Below, in pieces: positions 12,578-23,060 of a stretch of DNA of 64,000 nucleotides (position 1 is the stretch's first letter; every line of letters starts with the position of its first letter). The translations under genes were made by a program, and so were the position numbers. The notes beneath the pieces were generated by a model that had not been told where the DNA came from, made no database searches, and worked only from the letters and a program-made list of their open reading frames with translations. Source of the stretch: Paratinospora sagittata (Eukaryota > Streptophyta > Magnoliopsida > Ranunculales > Menispermaceae); assembly GCA_035771175.1 (NCBI GenBank), contig CM069600.1, positions 11,555,729 through 11,619,728 on the forward strand. The letters run 5' to 3'.

Positions 12578-14327
12578 TACATACAATATATTATTATTTT
12601 TTTAAACATTGCAATTCAAGTATTATTAATTTTTTTAAGCAACCAAAATATTATATAATATATTTATATATATATTATACATATAATACGTTATTTTTTT
12701 TTAACATTACAACTCAAGTGTTATTATTTTTAAGCAATCAAGATATTATATAATATATTTATATGTATCATACATATTTTTTTTTTACCAAGTGTTATTA
12801 TTTTTTTTAAGCAACCAAGATGTTATATAATATATTTATATGTATATATATATATATATCACACATACAATACCACATATAATATATTAGATTATGGTAT
12901 ATCATATTTTACGTTTTTACAATCTAGATCATCATATTATATCAGGTGAAAGTTCATTAGCTAAGTTATATTATATGTATAATGTGACCACCACCATACA
13001 ACATAGACATGTATGCACATTATATTAATATAATATAATACAAAACAAGTGATTAACGTCTGATTTATGCGTGGATAGGTTGATAACACCCAACGTCGAG
13101 GAATCAATCTCAACACATTTGAAATTTAACGATTCAGGTGAGAATGATTCTAGGCCTTCATAATATTTTATTTGATATATAGATATGAATGTTAAATTAA
13201 TTAGGTCCATAGTATTATTAGATCGCTTATGCATGCCTATTGTACATGATTATATATATACAATGTTGTGATTGTTTAGCCATGATGATATGTGTGTTAA
13301 CATGATTTTTATTCTGATCAAATGATAATTGGATGCATAAAATTCATGTGGTAGTTGAATTCATTTATAAATTATAATGATTGATAATGAAATGCATGAT
13401 TTGGAATATTGGCATAGTGAATGCGTGAACACTATTATAATTGATTTTGTGACATGATACCATGTGTAGTGGAGTTGAATATGTTTTATGAATACACTTA
13501 ATATCGTGCTATTACCGTACGTATGAGGTGACATCACTAAAGAACACGATTAAGATAAGAATCACACATATGGGGCAGTTATTCTAAGGAATATCGCCAA
13601 TGTTCTAATTTTGGGGCTGTGCCACCCTGAGTTTGATTTTCTAACGGTACGTGATTTGGAACGTGATGAAGTTACCGACTCAAACAATCTAATGTTGTAG
13701 CGATTAATGTGTGAAACTTGTTTGTAATATTCTTGTGTATGTATCACAATAAAATATTGTGAATTGTTTAGATGACCCACTGGGCTTTCAAGCTCACCCC
13801 TATTTTTTATATGCAGGTGCTTAGGAGAATAAAATTGCGAGTTCGTGACATAGTGCAGAGTAGTAGGGTGAGTTAATTAATTAGTATTATGGGCCTGAAT
13901 ATTTTCATTTAATTTTTAAAGGTTTATTATTCAAACGAATTGTATTGATAATTAAAATTCAATGAATATTATTACGGTCAGTAAAGACCCTGTGATTTAT
14001 TTCACGTGTGAATGCCTTGGAATAGAATTCATTAATTCTATTTGATGATTGTATTTTAATGTTGTGTCCATAATGAATGGGCAAGGGCAAGTATCATCGT
14101 ATGAAGATAACAATTGTATGAAGAATTAAAGGTATTTGTTTATCTTAACCAGTAAGTTGGATGGAAGAATATAAACTCATAGTTTTGCAAATCTTATTAT
14201 TTATAAAATGGTTATGGGTTAAGATAGACGGATACGAGTAGCGTCTCGATTTTTAGTGATACTTTATAAAAATCAAAATATTCATTATTTTACTTGAAAA
14301 TTAAGTTTTGAATATCGGGGTGTTACA
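11770..14327 (+). repeat. element E1 5' LTR
   Basis: It runs from TGTAATACCC to GTGTTACA and is followed after three bases by the PBS. It contains an A-run at 11783-11809, a CT-rich block (about 11980-12330) and long TA microsatellites. The part from about 12890 onward matches the E2 LTR halves at 48360-48743 and 57606-58755. The ORFs predicted in the CT-rich block are low complexity on both strands and are not genes. Confidence 0.9.
12370..12890 (+). repeat. AT-rich degenerate tandem repeats in the E1 LTR
   Basis: TA runs at about 12395-12448 and 12535-12576 are embedded in repeats that each contain a variant of AAGCAACCAARATRTTATATAA (12501, 12639, 12733, 12809). Spacing varies from about 75 to 140 bp. 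Confidence 0.75.
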
Positions 14328-14330
14328 GTT

Positions 14331-14342
14331 TGGTATCAGAGC
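14331..14342 (+). other. element E1 primer-binding site
   Basis: TGGTATCAGAGC lies three bases after the LTR end at 14327 and is complementary to initiator tRNA-Met. Confidence 0.93.
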
Positions 14343-14539
14343 TTTAGGCTTCAGATCATGGGAAATGTTACAACAAATTTTGAGAAGTTTAGTATTAGTG
14401 AAGGTCACTTTATAACGTAATGTCGAGAATGAAAGTACAGTGGGTCTAACAAAATCAAAACTTTTAGGACATCGGTTAGAGACAAGAACTTGTATGAAAA
14501 CTGTTTGGTTAGAATCTGAGATCAGGATGAATCTTTTAT

Positions 14540-14815
14540 TCTTGGTTCCAAAGCGGTATGGGACATGGAGGAATTTAAGGGTATTTGAGGAGTCTTGATC
14601 TTGGAGACTAGCAGGCCATGTTTGGTGAATGACTAACAACTCTGGACGAGCTTGTATCGCTACGTTCAACTGGTATGGGATAGCTTGAACATAGTGGATA
14701 CCTGGGAAGCCTTAGTTGGTAGGACATTTGCGCATTGTTTGGGTGTATTGAAGTTTCTTTATGGAAGCTTATATCACCGGGCTAGAGTGGTATGGGATAC
14801 TTGAATACGGAGGGT
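14540..14815 (+). ncRNA. E1 leader: three phased GGTATGGGA stem-loops
   Basis: GGTATGGGAC or GGTATGGGAT occurs at 14555, 14672 and 14789, exactly 117 nt apart. The second and third sit in the loops of possible hairpins (GTTCAACTG / TAG-C-TTGAAC; AGTG / TACT); the first has only a weak stem. The same trio occurs at the same spacing in E2, and in D and F. A functional RNA element is inferred; the remaining leader (14343-15072) has no ORF. Confidence 0.6.
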
Positions 14816-15072
14816 ATAAGTGAAAGTTTGGGAATTTTCTTTGTACCATTGTTGTGTGGTATGTTGTTTGTTTGTTTGCTTGTCTTGTTTACATGTATCA
14901 AAACCAAATCATGTACCCTGTGACAATCATGGATTGTCAAAATTTTATGAAACCTAGAAACTGAATCAATAGGATCATTTTATTTTCGAGAACTTAGAAT
15001 TCTGAATCTAGAGTCACCCTAACCAGAAATAATTATCTCCTGTAGTACTAAAGATGAGTTGAAATTTTATAG

Positions 15073-15852
15073 ATGGCTGCACTTCGAAGAAGGAACACAA
15101 GGTCTGTGAGTGATCTCATAAGGGACACTGAACCTGCTGAGCAGACACAATCGACATCCGAATCTCAGCCGATGGAGCAAGAACATACAAATCAAACAGT
15201 GAATGTTGACTCTGCTGGAACAGAGAACGTCCAACCTACAACAGTTCCAACCCCTGGAATTGTCTTGGGACCAGAGATGATGGTTGAATTTGTGAGGCAA
15301 GTCGTGGAACAGGTGACCAGACAGATGCCTCAACCTCAACAGAATCCAACTATTGTGGTGCAGAATGAAACAGGAACTCGAAACATCAGGAGACCTGAAG
15401 AAAAGGAATGGGCCGATCAATTGAAAGATTTCCAACGTATGCATCCGTCGAAATTTGAAGGCAAACCAGATCCAAGGGAAGCTGACAAGTGGTTCCAGGA
15501 GGTTCAGGAACACTTGGAAGTTCTGGGAGTAACTGGTCCAAGAATGGTGGCAATTGCGGCTCACCAATTCATAGGTGAGGCCAAACATTGGTGGAGAATG
15601 GTTAAAGAAAGTCCTACAGTGGACGTGAACACTATGACCTGGGCGACTTTTGAAGAAATATTTTATGATAAATTCTTTCCCAAAGCGAACAGAAAAGAAC
15701 TACAATCTGAATTTGTGAGACTGATACAGAGGAACATGACAGTGGCAGAATATGAGGCGAAGTTTATCGAACTTTCCAGATTTGCTCGTTTACTGGTCAC
15801 CAATGAACAGATGAAAGATAGACGGATACGAGTACGTCTCGATTTTCAGTGA
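15073..15852 (+). pseudogene. element E1 gag, truncated
   Basis: The ATG at 15073 starts MAALRRRNTRSVSDLIRD, matching the gag start of E2. The central gag domain (KFEGKPDPREADKWFQEV, later [18 protein letters not shown]) is intact as far as NEQMK near 15813. There the sequence switches to 3' LTR sequence (GACGGATACGAG), giving an artificial C-terminus and a stop at 15852. It would lack a zinc knuckle and all of pol. Confidence 0.9.
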
Positions 15853-15927
15853 TACTTTATATAAAAATTAAAATATTCATTATTTTACTTGAAAATTAAG
15901 TTTTAAAAATCGGGGTGTTACATTGGT

Positions 15928-15991
15928 GCAGTTTGTAAAACTTGTAACAACCTATCTCTTTTATGGCTCATACTAATTGGGCCGTTCAAGC

Positions 15992-16074
<83 letters not shown>

Positions 16075-16452
16075 ATCTTCATCTTTCAACCTTATTTTTC
16101 CCATTTCCAGCTAATTTACTTCTATTTTCTTGACAGTTTCATCACGTTTTCGACAAATTCAATTGGCACAAATCTTATGGTTTTCTTTGGTTTTCAATTT
16201 TCTTAAAAGATTATTAAGCTTTTTGACAAACCATGCATACACAGCGCCAATTTTTCCAGCTGGATTGATTGACAAGAGAACATCTAATTAATATTTCTCC
16301 TATGAAAATATACTAAATTTATAGTTAAAGAAGATTGGGTTTTGTTGTACATGTTAATATATAAAACTAATACATGTAACATGCTTGAAAATTTAGACTT
16401 GGTTTCTACAATTTTTTCCCTTTTTTTAAATACCTTCATAAGGTGCCTTAGA
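15928..16452. other. non-coding flank with TA microsatellite and a dispersed duplicate
   Basis: A perfect TA run occupies about 15997-16070. 16245-16452 matches about 24110-24300 plus 24505-24520 (shared phrase CAGCTGGATTGATTGACAAG, then AATTTAGACTTGGTTTCTAC with one change). No gene is seen. Confidence 0.7.
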
Positions 16453-16812
16453 TGTGATAGGGAATAAACCCAAGATGCCGCAAACACACACAAAGAGAAA
16501 ACACAGAGATGAGATTTAACATGGTTTGGGAAGAAATCCCTACGTTCACGGAGTGCACCAACACTCAATCCACTATGAATGGAGGTTTATAATAGAAAGT
16601 CACTCTGTGAGCACTCTCTCACAATTCTCCTCACCTCTCAATCTATCTAATCTCACATAAACTCTAATTATAATTAGATTTATATACAAACTTTATATAA
16701 GGGTAGAATTGTACTATCGTACATAAAATAAATTAAATAGTTATTTTGGCTTCATAATATAACAACCTCCTACTTAAGACCAAATAATTATTTTAGGCTT
16801 CACATTCCTACA
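16453..16812 (-). repeat. element C 3' LTR
   Basis: On the minus strand it starts TGTAGGAATG just after a purine-rich AAGTAGGAGAA and ends CCCTATCACA, about 360 bp. The related sequence near 24505 reads GTAAGGTGCCTTAGATGT without any LTR, as expected for an empty copy of the insertion site. Confidence 0.75.
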
Positions 16813-16869
16813 TTCTCCTACTTGAAGACTAAAACACCTGTGAACACCTGTCTTCAATGGCTAGTGAAA

Positions 16870-18728
16870 CTGGTGCACTCAAAAGTCACGTCTTCAACCT
16901 TGAAGACCAACTGAAGTTGCGCACAACTCCAGTTTCTCTGTAGTAAGTGTTTTGGCCAAGATGTTTGTTGGATTCTTGCTACGTTGAATCTTCACCAGTG
17001 TTGGCACCCCATCATCAAGCAATGATCTAATGAAATGGTAACTAGGGGTGTCAGTGGATTGGTTCAAACCGCAAAACCGATCCGAACCTGTGTGTTCGGA
17101 TCGGATCAGATCGATTTTTTACCCTAATCGGATCGGTTTCAGTTTGGACTTTTTAAAATCCGATCGGTTTGGTTCGGTCTACGGATTAAGGTCTAAAAAA
17201 TGGACCTTAAACCCAACCGAATTGGATCGGTTTGGAATTGATTTTGGGAAGGATGTTGGCAATTAAACTTTGATAATTTTTATTTTACTTTATTTAATTT
17301 TGTGAGATAAGATGTAAATTAATCATTTTTTATCTTTATGGTAAAGAATGATAGTATTGTTGCATTTATGTTAGAACATAAATACTTTAATGTGAATTTA
17401 AAACTTTTAAATTATCATTTGATGTTGTTATTATACTATGTAAAAAAATCATTAGATGAAAAATGTATTTTATAGGTTAAAATATTGAAACCGATCAATC
17501 CAAACAGAACCGAACAGAATTTGTTCGGATCGAATCAGATTGGATTAGTGGTTAGGGTCGAATCGGTTTCGGTTTGTATTTTTTCAATCCAATGCCCATC
17601 GGTTCGGATTACGGTTTGGGTTATAAATCGATCCAAACCTATCCGATGACACCCCTAATGGTAATGCAGTCCAATATGCTTGGTCCTGTAATGAAATGCT
17701 AAATTTTTGGCCAAGTTTATCGCACTCTGAATATCACTGTGCAAGACATTCATCACTTGCTTGAATCCCAACTCTACCAACAAACCTTGCAACCAAATCA
17801 GCTCTTTATTAGCTTGTGTCACAACCACATACTCTGCTTCAGTTGTAGATAAGGCCACAATCTTCTGCAATTGAGAAATCCAACTGATGGCTATAGTACT
17901 TAATGTGAACACATATCCTGAAGTGCTCCTTCTGTGATCCACCTCACAAGCAAAATCAACATCTACAAAGCCTTGTAACTTTAACTCACCTCTACTAAAC
18001 ATAGACATTTTTTAGTAGTACCTCGTAGATACATAAGTCTTCACTTAACTGCTTCCCAATGTTGTTTGCCTGGATCTGACATAAATCTGATCACTACTCC
18101 CACTGCATGAGCAATATCTGGTCTCGTGCAAACCATAGCATACATCAAGCTCCCAATAGCTGAAGCATATGAAACTTTAGCCATGTATGCTTTCTCCTCA
18201 TCTAACTGTGGACTTTGCTCTTTGGACAATCTGAAATGATTAGCAAACGATGTTCTCACTGGCTTAGCATCACTCATACTAAACCTCTGGAGTACCTTAC
18301 GAACATAGTTTGCCTGAGATAACTGCAAAGTACCCATATGTCTGTCCCTGTTAATCCTCATACGAAGTATATGTTTTGCTGCACCCAAGTCTTTCATCTC
18401 AAATTCACTGGACAACAATTTTTTTCAATTTGTTGATCTCCTTCAAATCTGCACCAGCTACTAACATGTCATCAACATAAAGTAATTGGATAATAAAATT
18501 GAAACCAATTTGCCTTATACTTGTTAATTGAACCATCTGGGTTTTCTTTAATGCGAAATACCCATTTAGAACCAACAATTTTTCTTCCTTCAGGTAAGGG
18601 TACCAAAGACTAAGTTCCATTCTTCATTAAGGCTGAATACCCATCATCCCTAGCAAACTTCCATTGATCATGCTTTAATGCCTCAGAAACTGTTGATGGA
18701 ACAGACATGGCATCATATATTTTTGGTT
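16870..18728 (-). pseudogene. element C: decayed copia reverse transcriptase and RNase H
   Basis: The minus strand encodes a copia RT start ([18 protein letters not shown], preceded by an in-frame stop), then after an internal deletion [25 protein letters not shown] and MYAMVCTRPDIAHAVG, followed by RNase H (GFVDVDFACEVDHRRSTSGY, ALSTTEAEYV). The C-terminus (NPTNILAKTL) lies at about 16880-17034 beyond a hAT MITE at 17043-17657. Several frame breaks are present. It ends abruptly at 18728 where element A sequence in the same orientation begins. Confidence 0.9.
17043..17657. mobile_element. hAT-type MITE in element C
   Basis: The 615-bp unit begins TAGGGGTGTCA and ends TGACACCCCTA, typical of hAT termini. 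The 8-bp flanks ATGGTAAC (17035-17042) and ATGGTAAT (17658-17665) agree at seven positions, as expected for a hAT target duplication. Subterminal regions are rich in CGGATCGG/CCGATCC-type repeats and the middle is AT-rich. There is no transposase ORF, so it is non-autonomous. It interrupts the C-terminus of element C pol. Confidence 0.9.
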
Positions 18729-19250
18729 TAAAACACTTATGAGGTTCTTGGTTATTTCAGGAACATGTAAAAGGTTATTGAGATAAAGAGATCTATCGTA
18801 ATAAGGATAATGAAAAAGAGAAGTTCCAATGTGTTTAATAAAGAGATCAGAACTATTACCAATATGAACCTGCTCTGGACTAGCATAATCAGTCATAACC
18901 ATGAGATTGTCATCATAAGCCGTGACATGGTTGGAGGCACCAAAGTCAAGGTACCAAAGGAGGTCAGCAACTGTCTCAAAGGATGCATAGAAGGCATTAC
19001 CGGTAAATTGTTCTTGAGAGACAGAATTGAGAAAAACAGAAGAAGATGAATCAGGCACATCATCTTCATGTTGCAGATTAAGGACATTAGCTTGTGGAGA
19101 TTTGGTAGGTCCTTGAAAGGACTGATCAAATCTGTAAAAACAGTTCATCACGAGATGACCAAACTTGCCACATAACTAGCATTGAGATTTTGTGGTGTTC
19201 CAATAACCCCTTCCTTAAGACTTCACAGGAGGACGCCATGTCTGAGGTGA
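18729..19250 (-). pseudogene. element A fragment, duplicated copy 2 (protease and pre-integrase)
   Basis: This matches 3237-3750 in the same orientation at about 98-99% by eye. It encodes the same LDFGASNH protease-like stretch and adjoining region. At 19250 it jumps to sequence equivalent to 9979, so the gag region and the whole of element B are absent. The left end is fused to element C RT. Confidence 0.88.
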
Positions 19251-19260
19251 AAGGATACCA

Positions 19261-19547
19261 TGAAAGGATCTTAGGAAAGAATAAGAAGAACAAGTAGAGA
19301 GAAAGAGAAAGATGTTTCAGAAAACTGACTTGCAGAGTTTCTTGTAATAAGTTAAGAGTCTGTACAATGGTATATATACGAGATGTCTAAGCAACTGAGC
19401 TGCTTGTTAACTATCTAACAACTAGAAACAGAGCAACTAACCTCTAACATAACAACTAACTTTGGAACCTTCTAGTTAAACTAAATAACTGAAAAACTAA
19501 CACTATTATATACAGTTGATCACAGTTAACTATTTTTATTCTCATCA
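19261..19547 (-). repeat. element A 5' LTR, duplicated copy 2
   Basis: It matches the LTR at 9985-10270. Only GATACCA of the PBS remains at its inner edge because of the deletion junction. Confidence 0.85.
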
Positions 19548-21640
19548 ATAGCATGATGTTATGAAGATCCATGTTGCTGGACATATATATAGTTCATGCG
19601 GACCAGATTTTGTTGTTCTAAGTTTGAGAAGCATCCAAGGATGATATATTTGAACTAGGAGGAAAGAAGAATTCATCTTGAAACTTATAGACATTAAATG
19701 TACTTTATATTTGAACTTTATAAAGTGGAGATTTGATTGTGTTGTAAAACAATAATTTTTTTAATGACAACTTTTTTTTTTCTAGATTTTTTGTTTTTTA
19801 GTAAATAAGTCTTTCTTCTTGTTTTGGTCACAATAAGGGCATGGTAATTAATTCATTTCAATTTCATTTTGATCGAGGCCCTATAACTCCAAGTATAAGG
19901 ATGAATGAGTTTAATTGGTTTGATGATGTGATTTTATATTTAAGATATGAAAACGCAAGTGTTGAGCTTTAAATATTATCATGAAGTGAGGATATATAAT
20001 AAAGTTACGAAATCCTAATTAGGCCAAACTTGCTTACAAATGGAGCTAGTTTTGCTCTTGTTTTTGTTTTTGTTTGATCCAAAGTCGACGGACTAATTAA
20101 AAAATAGTTTGCAACCACTAAACCAAACTGGGTCATTATAAGGTGTATCTTTCGGTTGATACTTACCCTTTTGGAGCATCTATATATAAAATAAACAAGA
20201 GTACTTTTGTATATATGAACATTTCAAATTTAGATGTATGAAAAATATTTTAAACCTATCACATTTTTCCTCAAGTATTTTCTTTCAACTTTATCTAATG
20301 TATACTTCTTCTTAATATTTTTTTTTCCCTAAGAGGGCATGTGATTTTTCAATTTCAATATTTCTTCCTGACCTATTTTTGCATGTGAAACTTTTTATGT
20401 GCGACCTTTCTGATGAATTTTTAACATATTTTCATTGTTTTTTTTTTTTGGAGAAGAGACAAAATATTGTATTAATGTTAAAATAGTAATACAGTGACAT
20501 GAGCATAAGCAATGCTCATGGAGAGGCGAGAAAACATTCTAACAACAAATGGCAGAAAATATAACACAGAAAGCTGCTAGTGGACTGAAATTACATTAAA
20601 GCATCCCAACTCATGTACCAGTCTGTGAATGAGTACGCACCACCTATCTTGGAAGAACTAATCCAAGTGGCAGCATAAGTTATAGAAACCTCCCAAATGT
20701 CGTCCACTGTACTAATCTTGTTTTGAAAAATCCTATTGTTCCTTTCTTTCCAGAGAGACGAAAGAACGTCTACTGAGATAATGCTCCCTATCTCCTTGCG
20801 TCTCCTACACAAACCAGCATTATGGCTAGGCACGAAACAATTTTCACATGACTGCGACATACTAAACTTTCCAAAAAGGAGCAAATCCCACTTTCTCCAG
20901 ATCTGACCAGCAAAAGTACATCTAAAGAAGAGATGATCTACTATCTCATTAGCTTTAAAACAAAGAAGAGATGCTTTTTCACTAAATCTTGGGTGCACAG
21001 CTTATTGAGAGCCACAAGCCATCCAAACACTCGAATTCTACGTGGAATTGGAGCTCTCCAAATGTGATGATAGTAGGTTGTGGGTGTTGGAAATGAGGGC
21101 TCACTGATGATTCAAAAAGGACTTAACATGAATAGGAGCCGGTGTTATCAAGGAACCAAAGGAAGGTATCATTTGAACCTGGTTAATTCTAGAAAGGTAA
21201 TCAACTTATATGAATTGCCATTTAATATTTTGTTGTCATGTTTTGGTCACAATAAGGACATGCTAATTAATTTATTTCAATTTCATTTTGATCGAGGCCC
21301 TATAACTCAAAGTATAAGGATGCATGAGTTTAATTGATTCAATCATCGACTTTTGCAGTTGACTTGTCTAAGTTAATGTAAATGGTAAAGAAAAAAACTA
21401 CAACAACCAAGCACATGCACATTTTCTTCCATTTTCACAAACATAAATGAACTCAAATTGCATATAATAAGAATTCAATTATTTCATTTAATTCCTCTAA
21501 TCAGCAATACACTAAAGTTGCATACAGAGGCAACCACTCAACATGCGAAATCTCACACACAAATTTATTTAATAGAAGACCTTCGTTTCTCCTCAGTTGT
21601 ACACCGTGAAGAAAGATACAAAGTCTTATTTTTTATTTAA
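19548..21640. repeat. flanking DNA, copy 2 of the direct segmental duplication
   Basis: It continues the match to copy 1 (10271-11668), with about 325 bp not present in copy 1 at 20029-20358 and a longer LINE fragment. A block at 19826-19925 (CACAATAAGGGCATG ... AAGTATAAGGATG) also recurs at 21248-21345, so a smaller duplication exists within it. The match ends at about 21640, just before the extensin-like gene's downstream region. Confidence 0.85.
20439..21200 (-). mobile_element. 5'-truncated LINE tail, copy 2, with reverse-transcriptase zinc-binding domain
   Basis: The poly(A) tail appears as T at 20439-20450. The minus strand at 20591-20998 encodes VDHLFFRCTFAGQIWRKW, later SLWKERNNRIFQNK, the zf-RVT region at the C-terminus of plant L1-type ORF2. 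The preceding part (HHIWRAPIPRRIRVFGW) is in another frame, so there is a frameshift near 20980. The reverse transcriptase proper and endonuclease are missing. Confidence 0.85.
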
Positions 21641-21987
21641 GTTCCTCATCGCTATATATCTTTTAGGAAGCCTGACCTTCAATTCTGCCCAAAAGAAAAT
21701 ATGAGAAAGAAAGTAGAGTGAGAATATGATCAAAATCAAATAATCTTAATTGCCAATTTGTTTACTCTACTTCTATAATTAAAATTAATTTCTAGAGAGG
21801 TTTAAACTCGAATAGAGAAGCAAAAAAAATTTTAATTAGAAATACATTATCAAAAAATATTTTTTTTTTAATTATCCTCTATTCGTCTTTAGAGTTTGGA
21901 AATAGAGAACAAATTAAACACCATCTGCATAAGTATCCAAAAGAATAATAAACTTACCTTGTCCATCAAGGAGCTAAATATAGTGTT
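21641..21987. other. 3' flank of the extensin-like gene
   Basis: This AT-rich DNA contains no ORF. On the minus strand, just past the stop codon, it reads GACAAGGTAAGTTT at about 21950-21965, a strong 5' splice-site consensus; the nearest acceptor-like TATGCAG is only about 35 nt away, probably too close to be used. No clear polyadenylation signal was identified. Confidence 0.5.
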
Positions 21988-22216
21988 TTAGTCATCATGT
22001 TCATCATGATGATGAGAAGGTGGTGACTTATACTTGTATTTAGGTGGTGTTGGTGGTGACTTATACTTGTAGACAGGCGGCGGCGATTTATACTTGTAGA
22101 CTGGTGGAGGTGGTGATTTGTGAACTGGTGGCGGAGGTGGAGATGACTTGTATTTGTAACTTGAAGGGAATTTTTTGGGTGATTTTGAAGAGTATTTGCC
22201 ATCATCATGGTCATGG

Positions 22217-22256
<40 letters not shown>

Positions 22257-22437
22257 TTACATAAAGAGAGCTAGGTGACTTGTAACCATAAGGTGGGGAA
22301 AATTTCTTGGGTTTGGAATGGTTATCATCATCATGATCATCATCATCATGATCATCATGATGGTCAGCAACAACCTCTAATGCCAAAGTTAGGGACAATA
22401 ACACAAGTAGTAAAAGAGTTGTAAAATGCGAAGCCAT
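21988..22437 (-). CDS. extensin-like Pro-rich cell-wall protein with Asp/His-rich region
   Basis: The 149-residue protein begins with a hydrophobic signal peptide (MASHFTTLLLLVLLSLTLAL, cleavage likely near residue 24). Next come an acidic Asp/His-rich segment (about 25-42), a short KFSPPYGYKSP stretch, a run of 13 Asp with HDHDD, and a C-terminal half of extensin-type repeats (SPPPPPVHKSPPPP, VYKYKSPP three or more times) ending in a His/Asp tail. Such proteins are secreted and cross-linked in the wall through Tyr; the Asp/His blocks could bind cations, which is inference. It has a TATA box and no disruption, so it is probably an expressed single-exon host gene. The Asp run is encoded by a GAT/CAT microsatellite. 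Confidence 0.85.
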
Positions 22438-22488
22438 GACAAATGGGTTTTTTTAGCTTTATGATGCTAAGGAAGCCCTTCTCATGCC

Positions 22489-22498
22489 CTTTATATAG
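22489..22498 (-). promoter_or_regulatory. TATA box of the extensin-like gene
   Basis: The minus strand reads CTATATAAAGGGC about 52-60 nt upstream of the ATG at 22437, an appropriate distance for a short 5' leader. Confidence 0.75.
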
Positions 22499-22500
22499 CT

Positions 22501-23019
22501 TTGCAATTTACCTCTCTCCCACTACCTGGTTTATAAAAGATTATTTTGAATGAGTCCTATATGTAAATTTCCATGCTTCTCCATCTACTTTATGATTTGG
22601 CTTTATCTTAGGTATAATTAATTTGATTCTTTCTAGAATATTGCTCCTTGATGTGGCTTATAATAACATGACAATTCCAATATTTATTCATGGTAAGCTC
22701 CACAGCTTGTAAACATATAAAGTTAGTTATATGTTTACAAACAAAAGTTATTCTCACATGTAAAATCACTTTCTGAAAAATACAAGACACATCTAAATTA
22801 TAAGTACAAAAATCTATCCATGGATAAGAAATAGATAAAAATGTAAAAGCAGGTAATTAAAACTTGAATCCTGTTATATCCAGTTATTTCAACAACTTTT
22901 ATTTAATTTGCTGATTTTATATTTAAATTCTTTTTTTTATTTACTATTTTATGGTTTTGTGACACAAGATTTTGTGGAACGGACTTGTCCGATGATCTTA
23001 CTAGTAGCTCACCTAATAC

Positions 23020-23060
<41 letters not shown>

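Larger units (their letters stand above)
11770..15922 (+). mobile_element. element E1: internally deleted Ty3/gypsy element
   Basis: A 2,558-bp 5' LTR, PBS, leader and the first 247 or so codons of gag are followed directly by the last 110 bp of the 3' LTR. The 5-bp duplication TTGGT lies on both sides (11765-11769 and 15923-15927). Pol and most of the 3' LTR are missing. E2 at the right end is a fuller copy of the same family. Confidence 0.92.

Noticed and set aside
14555..14798. GGTATGGGAC repeats as additional primer-binding sites
   Set aside because: They share only TGGTAT with the PBS, lack AGAGC, and lie 224 nt or more from the LTR, so priming by initiator tRNA is not supported.
21925..21962. 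3' UTR intron in the extensin-like gene (GTAAGT ... TATGCAG)
   Set aside because: The distance is only about 35 nt, below the usual minimum for plant introns; only the donor-like site is noted.
22044..22274. Plus-strand ORF with a poly-His run
   Set aside because: It is the antisense shadow of the extensin-like gene's GAT/CAT microsatellite.
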